DNA from: Neurospora tetraspora
Taxonomy: Eukaryota > Ascomycota > Sordariomycetes > Sordariales > Sordariaceae
DNA length: 64,000 bases
Direction: 5' to 3'
Assembly: GCF_033439725.1 (NCBI RefSeq)
Contig: NW_026944386.1
Span: 682,001 to 746,000 of the forward strand
Numbering within the stretch: the stretch's first letter is position 1; the number at the start of each line of letters is the position of its first letter. The translations under genes and the position numbers were made by a program. The notes under the pieces are model-generated. The model ran no database searches, was not told the DNA's origin, and saw only the letters and a program-made list of their open reading frames with translations. Below are positions 43,226 to 52,671 of this stretch, one piece after another.

Positions 43226-46200
43226 GTTGGTGTGGCCGAAGTGAAAGAGGACACCGAGAGAGAAGAAAAAGAGAGAAGCACTCATTGCCTTTCTTAAGAA
43301 ACGAATAGGCGGCAGTGGCAGTTGCAGGACTGACTGCTGCTAGCTTTGAAGCTTTTCGTTTTGTTGCTAATGCTCTTTTAATCCTCGTCATCGTTTTGCA
43401 TTGTTGTGGGTTGGGGGAGAAGAGGATGATGGTTTCTATACCGTCTGTGTCACTCGTCCCCCCCTTCCACCATTTTCCTTTTACTACTACACTACTATTA
43501 CTACTTGCTGTCCTCACGGGTTTTTCTTTTATCTACTACTACTACTACGGTTGGGGTTGGTTTGTGCCTGGTTTTGGTCTGGTCTGGTCTGGTCTGGTCG
43601 GCTTGGTTTGGCTTTTTGTTGTTGCTGTTGCTTGCACTGGTTTAGCTTGCTTGCTTGCTGGGTGCTTGGGTTTGCGCGCGTTTGGTGTTACAGTTGAGAA
43701 AGAAAGGTTGTTTTTGCGCAAAGTATGTGTCCCTGGCAGAGAGAGAGTCAAACAAGAAGTTTTTACTACTACTCGGAAATACCCCCCCCCCCCCCCCCCC
43801 CCCGGTTTTTTACTCATTTTATTTTTTGTTCTATGTCTTTTTAACTACACTATCAAAACCGGGTCACCTCGTTCGCTTTATTATCATACGATACTCATAT
43901 CTACTCTACCTAACTCTACCTACCTTAACCTCTTTAACTACTACTCTACTGCTACTACTGCTACTATTACAAACGTTGGTTCGGTATTTTACCATTTTTT
44001 ATAAACTTGTTATTGTCGTGTGTCGTGTGCGTCGTGCTAGTGTTGGTACTGGATACAGAAAGAGTTTTTAATGGGATCATGTCACATTCGGTCTAGAGCT
44101 CTTTACTAGAAGAGATATAGAGACCTTGTTTTTATTTAGAGGAGGAACCAAAAGGATGAGAGCAGTTCGCACTTGCTGGGGTATACACGAATGGACACAC
44201 AACAGACAGACAGTCAGACACAAGACAGAAGACACAACAGGCGCGCGCCAAGGGGGAAAGGAAAGGGAGGAAAAGCAAGCGAGCGAGCGAGCAATTATTG
44301 ACGTTTGGCGTTTTCTGGTGACGGGAAAGGAAGGGACGTGCGTGTGTGGTCACTCAACCGCCTTCATTATCCATTTCTCTTAGACTACGAGTTTGGAGAT
44401 GGAGGTAGTCTGATGACTGTTGACTGGTGCTGTGGGAGAATAGGGAGGCGTTACTTACATCGCTTGCTTTAGTTACGCTAGTTGGTTATATCATTGGTTG
44501 TCTCTACCTCTCTCTCTTCCTCTGCCTTTCTAACTCTGCCTTTCTACCTCTGCCTTTACTTCTCTGTGCCTCAGCCATTGGTTGTCCTTGGTACCTCTAT
44601 GCCACTGTCGTTGACATGATTGCTATTGGATTGTTGGGACTTCCATGAGTGTTTTGACTCCCTGCCCGTACAATTAACCTGGTTTCCGCTTGTACTGTAC
44701 CGCTGGGCTGGGTGCTCTTGCCTTCCACAGGGGCAGTGTTTGGTCGTCTGTGCCCGGGCCTCCTCCGGTGTGTGTCAGTTGTTCTTTCCTTTTTATGTCG
44801 CTTTCCATCCTGCAACTTGCTTGAAAATAGGTAGGTAACTTCCACGTCGACCCACCTCGGGGCTGTCTTGCAGTTACAACCATTGTCTATCTATCGTTAG
44901 AGGTAGCTGCTTTAGTTCTTTGTATATGTTTGTGCCTTTAACGCATCTGGTGTTTCTTTTGACACCAGACAGGCGTTTTTCTGTTGCACGCCGGAAACTA
45001 TTCGGGCAGTCAGTCATAGCAGCTTTTAAAATCAAACCGCGCCTCTCTGCAACATCTTTCTTGCCTTGATCTTGAATGTGTGCGCGTCTCATGCCCTGCC
45101 CTTTTTTGCAGGCGAAACTTCAAACTACCTACGAAAGTAGCTACACAGTTAAATATCGTGAGAAGTTACCCAAGGTGTCAGTCAGTCAATCCCCCCCAAG
45201 ACGACGCTTCCAACCAATGCTTCTTATAAAAAATTTTGTCCTTCTCTCCGAGCGCTATCCATGGCTGCTAGCTCTCATCACTTCATTCTTTCTTTCCGAA
45301 CAACCGAAGTCCCATCGCGTGCGTCTAACACCACCTCTACACTACCTACTACTTAATCACTTGAGGTGTTCCCGCCGCCAAGGTGCAAGCCCTTTTTCGG
45401 TATTCCAGCTGCTCCGTCTTGGCAGTACGAGTGCGTGTTGATGGACACCCCTTCCATGCGTCTGTACGTTTTTTTTTTTTTTTTTTGCAACTGCCCCCAC
45501 GACCAAAACCACTCGTTACGACGTTACGGAGGACCTCCTCGCACGCCACTTCTCTCCTCTGGACATATGCTCGGTCTTCGATGCTCCCGTCTCTTTTTGC
45601 GCAGCCGGGGGTGGAGAGCAGGGGAAGGTAAGGTATCGATTACCGTAAAGCACATTTTATGGAAGCAGGATCTTTTAATCCTTTACTGGCGCGCTTCTTC
45701 ACTGGTGCGGGTGCGGATAGGTTGAGGTTGGTTTTATCGGTCGGTGAGTGCGGTGGATGAATGGATGGGATGCCCGATCAAGGGACTGGAGGTCCGATTC
45801 CCGTCGTAGCTTGAGGGAAGACTACGTAGGTAGGCCGTGACGGGAATGAACTGGGGCTAAAACATGTATCCAGATCTAACTCGTGGCATTGAGTGTCTGA
45901 GACAACCAACATAGAGACTGGAGTCTAGCAGACTGACTGCTCTTTTCTCCGGCAGGCAGACACGGGGAAATCACGCTTGAATTGTCTACGGATGCCGGAA
46001 TCACTCGAGCCTATACACACAAAAATCTGGTGAGTGAGATCTCAAACAGTAAGGAGACAGAGAAAGAGAGGGATGGAGAGAGAGACACGAGGGGCCACTT
46101 GCTTTATGTGTTCTAGACTTGGACTTTTGTGAGTGCAGAGTGATAAAGTCAAGGGAAGTAAAGCGGTTATTGACTCATTACTTCCCGTTCAATGGTGGTC

Positions 46201-46756
46201 AGGGAAGTTCATAGTCTGGGATCACCAACCGTAGTGCCTTGAAGAGAACAGAGCTAGAGGAAAGAACATCCACGAGCAATAATAGAGCATGTGAACAGCC
46301 TTATTTCGGTCTTCCATTATTTACCGCGCTGAAAGTGACAGTAGCAGACATGACTGGAATAAGTCGTCAAAGGGGAGTAGGAGAGGAGAAAGGATAGGAC
46401 GAAGAGTTGCAGTAGATATGACCATAGCACAGAACCACATCCATCTTGCGAACACCTCATTCCACTAACGACTAGGCATCAGGAGTCTTCATGTTACCAT
46501 TCTCTCTGCTATTTGGTATCCGAACGAAGGGATATGGCGCGGTGATTGTTTAGGACATGCCGCCCAAGTCAGATGAAGTATCCACGATATTGATGGCCCA
46601 GCCATAGCTTCCTTCTCTTGCCGTGAAGAACCACAAAGAATTCTGGATCCCCCTCAGCTTGGCTAACAACCAGACGGTATCTACCTTGTGACCGAACTCA
46701 ACCCAGCAAGCCAGATGGAAGAGCGATGGCGGCGAGAGCAGCCTAGAATCGTCATC
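43226..46756. other. Intergenic, 3.5 kb
   Basis: It begins with the 3' untranslated region of the Tcp11-family gene, which is T-rich with TACTAC repeats and a C-run. No supported gene follows. T-runs occur near 45470. The short ORFs overlap each other and have no recognisable products. Confidence 0.45.
43782..43803. repeat. Poly-C tract, 22 nt
   Basis: An uninterrupted C-run 0.56 kb downstream of the Tcp11-family stop codon, probably within or close to the 3' untranslated region. Confidence 0.95.
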
Positions 46757-47065
46757 TTAAATGTCGGCTAGGCGGAACCCAGTTGATGGCATGTGATCCG
46801 ACCAGCCATATCGCAGCCACGATGAGCCCATATCCCTTCTTGCACTGCCGAGTCTCGTCCTGTCGCCCAGAACAGTGGGTAAACCAGTAATCCACAGCTC
46901 AGGCCCCATATCGGTGAACTGACGGAGTCCAACAACGTTTTCATGGGCGCCTATTGCTCCAAGTCCCACAAAGACCCTGTCGATCTCGCCTTGCTGAGTG
47001 AGAGTGATTGGCCGGGTAGGCCAAGTTCCGGGCGTCGATAGTCGCAAAGTGTCGGTGTCCCTGAG
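46757..47065 (-). other. Unassigned coding-like ORF, possibly a gene remnant
   Basis: The frame ending in TAA at 46757 reads with a protein-like composition (LTQQGEIDRVFVGLGAIG, then VVGLRQFTDMGPELWITGLP and a Trp/Tyr-rich end). It has no good ATG and is preceded by an in-frame TGA near 47065. A candidate acceptor (CCTCAG) lies just upstream, but I could not find a first exon before KSH1. It may be a remnant or a mis-modelled exon, and the VVGL/ELWITGL pattern is only vaguely lectin-like. No function is claimed. Confidence 0.25.
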
Positions 47066-47375
47066 GTTGCCTCATCTTGGCCTCCCTTTTGTCCTCCTTC
47101 TCCTGATTGTCGCCCTGATATTTCCTCCTAGTATTCCCTTCAAGTCCGCAGCACTTGGTGTTCCCCCTCCCGGAAACGGTCGATCCTCATGTTGTCGGGA
47201 CTGTCACGTTCTCCGGAATCCTTCAATTCATTTTCTCCTTTTGGTTAAATCCAGTATGAACATGTCCTCCACCAACTCCAATATTGTGATTAAAACGGCG
47301 CAAGTGCATATGGACGTCTGGCGCTAAACATTATATAAACGTGTATGCGTGTCGAGATGATAAGGGAAGGTGGAT

Positions 47376-47881
47376 TTAGTTGCCAACAAGCATGGAGAAC
47401 TATTCAGCACGCCACGTTAGATGTCGGTTCTAGAACATAGTAGGGCCATGTGGAACAGGGAAACATACCGCCATGAGGACACAACATATGCTAACATACG
47501 GACTCAACCGCTCGCCTATCCTCGCGCACTTCCAGAAGATGCCCATCAAGCTGTTCAGTTTAATGTCAGCATGTCGTCCCGTTCAGCAGTCCCTCTATAT
47601 CTCTTATCTCTCGTGCTATCGTCGAGAGCAGAGAACCAAGAGCCATGGCTAAAAAGGGGGAGGGCCAAGCGCAACTCACCCATCCTTGTTCCGGTCGAGG
47701 ATCGCGGGGAAGATCTGATGTACGTGTGTCGAAGTGCAGACAAGGAGGATGATGACTAGGAGGAGGGATTGGAAGTTGAAGAGCGCGGTCTGCGAGAAGG
47801 GAGGTGGTTAGCGTCGAGGTGACGGGATGCGAGGTGATGCGCCAGGAGGGTTGACTGATGACGTTGCGGGTGACTTACCAT
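47376..47881 (-). CDS. ksh1: KSH1/TMEM167 (Kish) secretory-pathway membrane protein
   Basis: Four exons: 47881-47879 (just ATG), 47789-47680, 47550-47469 and 47399-47376, giving 72 residues. All introns have good donors (GTAAGT, GTGAGT, GTATGT) and acceptors, and the frame is preserved throughout. The protein begins TALFNFQSLLLVIILLVCT and contains LDRNK and GIFWKCARIGERLSPY, the signature of the Kish family. An N-terminal membrane helix (about 8-28) and a second near the C-terminus (about 55-70) are visible. Yeast Ksh1 is an essential Golgi protein needed in the early secretory pathway. The length matches the family (about 72 residues). It is divergent from TAF13, with 943 bp between the starts. 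No single exon is long enough to show in an ordinary ORF scan. Confidence 0.95.
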
Positions 47882-48824
47882 GGTGGGCGCTTGGTATTCC
47901 GGGGACGGATTGATGAAAATCTGGTAGGGGTTTCTCGTCGAGTGTAGATGTGTATAGAGTCTCCGTGTCGTCGCTCGTGGGAATTGCGTGTGAAAATGCC
48001 GTCGTGAACTTGGTGGTTACGTAGGTGTAGTCAGCCAGTTGTGGAAGGCCAGGGTGTCATAGCTCCTTCCACAGCTTCCAGGGCAAAAGAGGCCCGCGAG
48101 GCTGCGAAATTCCACACTGAACTTTCAGCGCTGTTAGGGGGTGCCGCTCAGCACCCCACGCCCCCGGGGCGCGCACAGCTTCAGCTCCCGTCCTCGCTCT
48201 TGGATGAGGCTGGATCCTGATTGGTCATTGGACCCCATACCGCCTTGTGGAGCCACTGTTACACAAGGCAGGCAGGGGTTCCTGGCGCCGTTGGGGGGGC
48301 CTTGGGGGCCTTTCTAAGTTTCCACTTGGCATTTCGGAGCCTCATTGTTTATCGATTGTTCATCATCCATCGTCATCGTTTTCAACTTGGAACTTGTCCT
48401 CCAACGAGACGCCAAACTCGGGACATATGCGGCCGGGCTGAATGCTCTTCCAAGCCAACTAAACAACCATCTTCCAGTCTACCATAATCAACGTCTCGAC
48501 CGCGCGTCGCATAGTCGCCAAAGCATTTGCGCTCCTCCACCACTTTAACGCGACAAGGCTGATCGAGCTCTCGACCCCGCGCAGCTTGAAGCTTCAAAGC
48601 CCATCAATCTTCGACTTAAACTTCTGCGCCCACCCAACAACTCAGATCTTGGTCGCTTCGAAACCGGATCTACCTCCACGTATCGTATCGCATCGTACAA
48701 ACCCCCCGACCGCGACCGCGACCGCAATACTCAACCACCTCCATCCACCTCAACTTCTCTCATCACCACATCACCACATCACCACCCTCACGCCGGGCCT
48801 CAAGCTCACCACCACCCGCCCATC
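47882..48824. promoter_or_regulatory. Divergent promoter region of KSH1 and TAF13
   Basis: Both starts face away from this 943-bp stretch. The half next to TAF13 is rich in CCACC/CATCACC runs, typical of a fungal 5' leader. No specific motif is claimed. Confidence 0.4.
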
Positions 48825-49598
48825 ATGGAACCCCGCGCCCGCGCCGGCAAAAATGTCGGCAAAATGAACTTTAACCACAACGAACGTACGTCGCGCCTCC
48901 TTTCTCTCCGCCCATTTCAACTTCCCCCTCAGCTTCCAATCTCCCCACCACCTATCTCCAGCTTGCCCATCCTTCATCCATCCCCCATCCCCCATCCCCC
49001 ATCCCCTATCACCACCAATCACTAACAAAAACCCGTCCCCCCTTCAACAGTAGCCCAACTCCTCTACGGCCACGGCGACCTCAAAACGCCGCTCCCCGAA
49101 ACCGTGCGCGTGCTCGACGAGCTCATAACCGATTTCATCCAAGGCGTCGGCTTCGAAGCCACGCGCGCCGCCCATCATGCGGGCCGACAAAAAGTCAAGT
49201 TTGAAGATTTCGAGTTCGCCATGCGTCGCAACCCGCGATTCATGGGCAAGATCCAGGAGGTATTCGAAAAAAAGAAGGAGATTGAGGCGGCGCGCAAGAA
49301 CTTTAATATTGAGGATCAGCTGATGAAGGATGCTGATAAGGAGGAGAAGGAGAAGGAGAAGAAGGGTGGGGATAAAGAGAAGGGTGATAAGGAAAAGGGA
49401 GGTGGGGAGAGGGGGGAGAAGACGGCAGAAAAGGGGGAGAAGGGCGGGCCGGGATCATCAAGTGTGTCCGGGTCGGTGTCGGGGACCAAGAGGAAGAGAC
49501 AGCAGAGTGACATGTTGGAGGATGAGGAGTTGGATGAGTTGGATGATGATTTGGATGCTGAGGCGGATATTACTGGGACGGCGGCGAAGAGGAGGTAG
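48825..49598 (+). CDS. taf13: TFIID subunit 13 (TAF13)
   Basis: Exons 48825-48885 and 49051-49598 (donor GTACGT, branch CACTAAC, acceptor CAACAG) give 202 residues. The core is a histone fold: N-terminal KMNFNHNELAQLLYGHGD, then LPETVRVLDELITDFIQG, AAHHAGRQKVKFEDFEFAMR and IQEVFEKKKEIEAARKNFN. TAF13 pairs with TAF11 within the general transcription factor TFIID in the nucleus, where it contacts TBP. The first 100 or so residues cover the whole conserved domain. The remainder is a low-complexity Lys/Glu/Gly tail, a basic KRKRQQ that could act as a nuclear signal, and an acidic DEEL-DELDDDLDAEAD end. The tail is longer than in yeast TAF13. Confidence 0.93.
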
Positions 49599-49972
49599 GA
49601 TCTTCTTGGGTGGAAGCGTCGTTGATTATATTTCGTTTTTTTTTGGGGGGGGGGGGGGGGGGGGGGGGGGTCCGGATTTTGGCGGAGTTGTTGGTCCGCT
49701 GGATGACCTGAGGAAAGACGGCTGAGGACGGCATGGGCATTATTTCGTTTTGATAATATGCATAGCGAGGCGTTAAGGAATGGATATGGTTAGGTGGTCA
49801 AACATCGATGGGGGTTATTGCCATGAACGGGCTATAAGTTTAGGGGGAGTTCTATTATACTCTAGACACAACACCTTCTTTTTACAACAGTATTGGTATC
49901 AACATTACTCTTCATACCAGTCCTTCCTTCGTTAACCTTCTTTCTCTCGATCCTTAGGAGAGTGCCCAGGAC
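49599..49972. other. Convergent 3' intergenic region, 374 bp
   Basis: It is shared downstream sequence of TAF13 (plus) and the macrodomain protein (minus). It contains the T10-G26 tract and nothing else recognised. Confidence 0.5.
49635..49670. repeat. T10 followed by G26 homopolymer tract
   Basis: Ten T then 26 G in a row, 37 bp after the TAF13 stop codon. Confidence 0.95.
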
Positions 49973-52057
49973 CTATTTCCCCTTCCCGGTTTCCCGTTTC
50001 TTTCCCTTCCCCTTCCCCTTCCCCTTCCCCTTCCCCTTCCCCTTCTCCCCTCCACCAACCCCATCAAAAACCCCAATCTCCCCTCCCCCCGGCAACGTCC
50101 CCTCAGGCACCACAACCTCCAACCCCTCCAACACCCCCTTCGTCATCTCCCACTCCTTGCCCGCACTAATCCTAGCCATCCTCATCTCCGGGCCAATAAC
50201 CATATTCTTCTTCCCCTCCCTGACCTCCCCCTCCCCCCTCCCCCTCCCCCTTCCCTGCTCCCTCTCCCTCTCCCTCGCCCTCGCCCTCTCCCTCTCCCTC
50301 TCCTCATCCTTCTTCTTCGCAACAAGATTCCACTCCCCAACCTGCCTCATCAAATCCTCCATCGCCTTCCCCGTCGCTTTCAAGATCGCCACCGCCGGGT
50401 CTTTATACGGTCCAGAACCCACCAGACTGGTGAACAGACACCCGATAAAGTGCTTCTTGTCCTTGTCGTCCGGAGAAGCGGAAGAAGGACGCGGCGGGAT
50501 GAGTAGTGCCGTGCCGACTAAGCTGCGCTGGTGCTTGGTTAAAGCGTTTTTGCGGGCTTGGATGGGGTCGATGGACTCCTCCAAGTCTTCTTGGTCTTGG
50601 GAGGAGGGGTAGAGATCGGTTTGTGAGGTGGTGGTGGTGGTGGTGGGGATGGATAAGCACTGCGCTTTGTATCTGCGGTAGGCTCGGGGATAGTGAGTGT
50701 GTAAGATCTTGTAAGTTGCGGGGCTTAAGTTGTCTTGGGCGCTGCAGGCGAGGATGAGGAGGGTGCCGGGGGGAGGGGAGGACAAGAGGTTGGTGTTGGC
50801 GTGGGGGGTGAGGGTGAGGCGGTGGGTGATGAGGGGTGGTGGTGAGGGTGGTTGTGGTTGTTCTGTTGGTGTTGTTGCTTGTGGGGTTTCTTGAGGGTTT
50901 TCGTTTGCTGATGTTGTTGTTGCTTGTTCTGGTGCTGATGTCGTCTTCGTCTTCGCCTTTGGTTCTGCTTCTCCTGCTTCTTCTCCTGCTTCTCTTTTAT
51001 CATCCTTTGTCTCCGTCCCCGTCACACCACCCGGCGACGACGACAACAACCTCAAAGACCTCATCATCACTCTCCCGCCATCGACGATCAGATCACTCCC
51101 CACCTTCCAACCCTCTTCATGTCCCAACGCACTCGGACCAAACTTGCGACCACTCCTTAGACTGAGCGTGACATACGATGCCCCTGGGCCCTTCCCTTCG
51201 ACCCTTCCCACCACCACTGGTCCAGCTTTCTCGGAATTCACTTTCCCATCACCACCTTCCAGCAGCCCTTTACTTTCCTGAGCCTGCTGAGTCTGCTGCT
51301 GACTCTGCTCACTCTTCTCTGTTCTACTTCCAGCAGCACCAGCAAGAAATCTCTCACGGGATTTACTAATGGCCCGTAACCTCCGAATCCTAAAACCCCC
51401 ATCACCACCACCACCCTCACCCCCGCCACCGTCAGCACCGGCCCCGACGCCAAAGTCCGTTGACTTGGTGTGCTTCAACCCCGTCTTCCCGTCTTCCTGT
51501 GCCCGTCCCTGTCGCGGGTCGCAATTTGATCCATCATCACCGCTCTCCGCTTTCCCTTTCCCCCCTGCTGCTATCTCCGAAACTTCAAAGGGATGTGTAT
51601 CCGTCAGTAGGGGATGTGTCCGGGCTAATATCGCCTGCTTCTGCTGATGTCGGTGCTGTTGTTGTCCCCGAGTTTCAGTTTGTTTTTCCTGCTGTTGTTG
51701 CTGCTGCTGTCGCTGCTGTTGCCGTTGCTGTTGCTGTTGCTGTTGCCCCTCGCTTCCTACCGCCTGTTGTCGGTACTCCCCATGTTGTTGGTGCCGATTC
51801 TCCTGCTGCTGCCCCTTCTGCCCCCTAATAGTATGCACCCCATCAATCTGTCTCTTAATCTCCTCCCTGATCCGCCTCTCCACCTGCCGTCGCAATGCAC
51901 CCTTCCTGGGACCAAGACCACGACCGGGACCTGTTGCACTCTGACTGTGCTGCCGTAATGGCACAATCCTTCCAACAGGAAATTTTGATGTTGACCTCTC
52001 GCGGATGATGAGGCCGATTGGGGGGTTGAAGAGGCGGAGGTGGGTTGTTGGTCTCAT
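49973..52057 (-). CDS. Probable mitochondrial protein with degenerate Poa1-type macrodomain, 694 aa
   Basis: A single frame of 694 codons. The N-terminus is basic and free of acidic residues over the first 18 (MRPTTHLRLFNPPIGLII), which suggests a mitochondrial presequence. A basic helix follows (RRQVERRIREEIKRQ), then a poly-Gln tract (about 81-140) and long disordered parts. The C-terminal part resembles fungal ADP-ribose 1''-phosphate phosphatase (Poa1-like macrodomain): GTLLILACSAQDN at about 427, HTHYPRAYRRYKAQC, LVGTALLIPP, IGCLFTSLVGSGPYKDPAVAI at about 537 and RMARISAGKEWEMTKGVLEGL near 624. The glycine-rich ligand loop (normally CN-x-GxWGxGIA) and the late SGLFGVPW loop, which bind ADP-ribose in the family, are replaced or missing. 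The protein ends in a Gly-Lys repeat. It is probably not a working phosphatase; its role is unknown. Confidence 0.6.
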   Translation of the reverse strand: MRPTTHLRLFNPPIGLIIRERSTSKFPVGRIVPLRQHSQSATGPGRGLGPRKGALRRQVERRIREEIKRQIDGVHTIRGQKGQQQENRHQQHGEYRQQAVGSEGQQQQQQQRQQQRQQQQQQQEKQTETRGQQQHRHQQKQAILARTHPLLTDTHPFEVSEIAAGGKGKAESGDDGSNCDPRQGRAQEDGKTGLKHTKSTDFGVGAGADGGGGEGGGGDGGFRIRRLRAISKSRERFLAGAAGSRTEKSEQSQQQTQQAQESKGLLEGGDGKVNSEKAGPVVVGRVEGKGPGASYVTLSLRSGRKFGPSALGHEEGWKVGSDLIVDGGRVMMRSLRLLSSSPGGVTGTETKDDKREAGEEAGEAEPKAKTKTTSAPEQATTTSANENPQETPQATTPTEQPQPPSPPPLITHRLTLTPHANTNLLSSPPPGTLLILACSAQDNLSPATYKILHTHYPRAYRRYKAQCLSIPTTTTTTSQTDLYPSSQDQEDLEESIDPIQARKNALTKHQRSLVGTALLIPPRPSSASPDDKDKKHFIGCLFTSLVGSGPYKDPAVAILKATGKAMEDLMRQVGEWNLVAKKKDEERERERARAREREREQGRGRGRGEGEVREGKKNMVIGPEMRMARISAGKEWEMTKGVLEGLEVVVPEGTLPGGGEIGVFDGVGGGEKGKGKGKGKGKGKGKKRETGKGK
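50005..50046. repeat. CCCCTT hexanucleotide repeat inside a gene
   Basis: About seven copies of CCCCTT on the plus strand encode the alternating Gly-Lys tail of the macrodomain-like protein on the minus strand. Confidence 0.9.
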
Positions 52058-52671
52058 TGTTTGCTGTCGATTGTTGAAGTATGGGTCAAGTGGGGAGGAA
52101 GGAGGGAGAGGGAGGGAGGATAATGCCGAGGCAGATGAGAGGACGGGATAAATACAGGCGCCCGCCGCTAGGCAACGGGAAAAAGGGAAAAGAAAAAGAG
52201 TGACGCGGGTGAGTGAGTGAGTGAAGGTGAACTTTTAACGCGATGTGTTCACAACTGAAGAGACAACTAAAGGGAAGTCGTTGAATCGATATCGGCCGGA
52301 TTAACTGTAAATCGGATTGGTGTAACCTGAAGGGGTAAGAGGCGATGCAGGTGCCAAGACCGTTCCGCCTCCTCTGGCTGGTGCGTCATCCGATGTAACT
52401 CTGGGAGACTAGCCTTTTCAGGTTGGAGGGAGAGCCTCATCGCCGTTCTGGACCTCGGAACAATAAATCAAGTTGAAACCCATAGATTACCACATCATAG
52501 GGAACCAAGCAAGAGACAGTTCAGAATAGGAATAACAATGCCATATCATTGCTCTATGCATCTACCACTACCAACACCACACACCTATATCTCTACTCAC
52601 CACTCTAATAAAACTGTGACCAAAAAGGAACGGACCAACAACCAAAAGACCAAAACAGAGGAAAACAATCA
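52058..52671. other. Intergenic, 0.6 kb
   Basis: It holds the promoter of the macrodomain-like gene and the 3' untranslated region of the V-ATPase gene, which are transcribed in the same direction. Nothing else is recognised. Confidence 0.45.

Noticed and set aside
45740-45815. tRNA-like stretch with GGTCCGATTCCC
   Set aside because: The loop does not match the B box (GGTTCGANNCC) and no cloverleaf with a 7-bp acceptor stem could be built.
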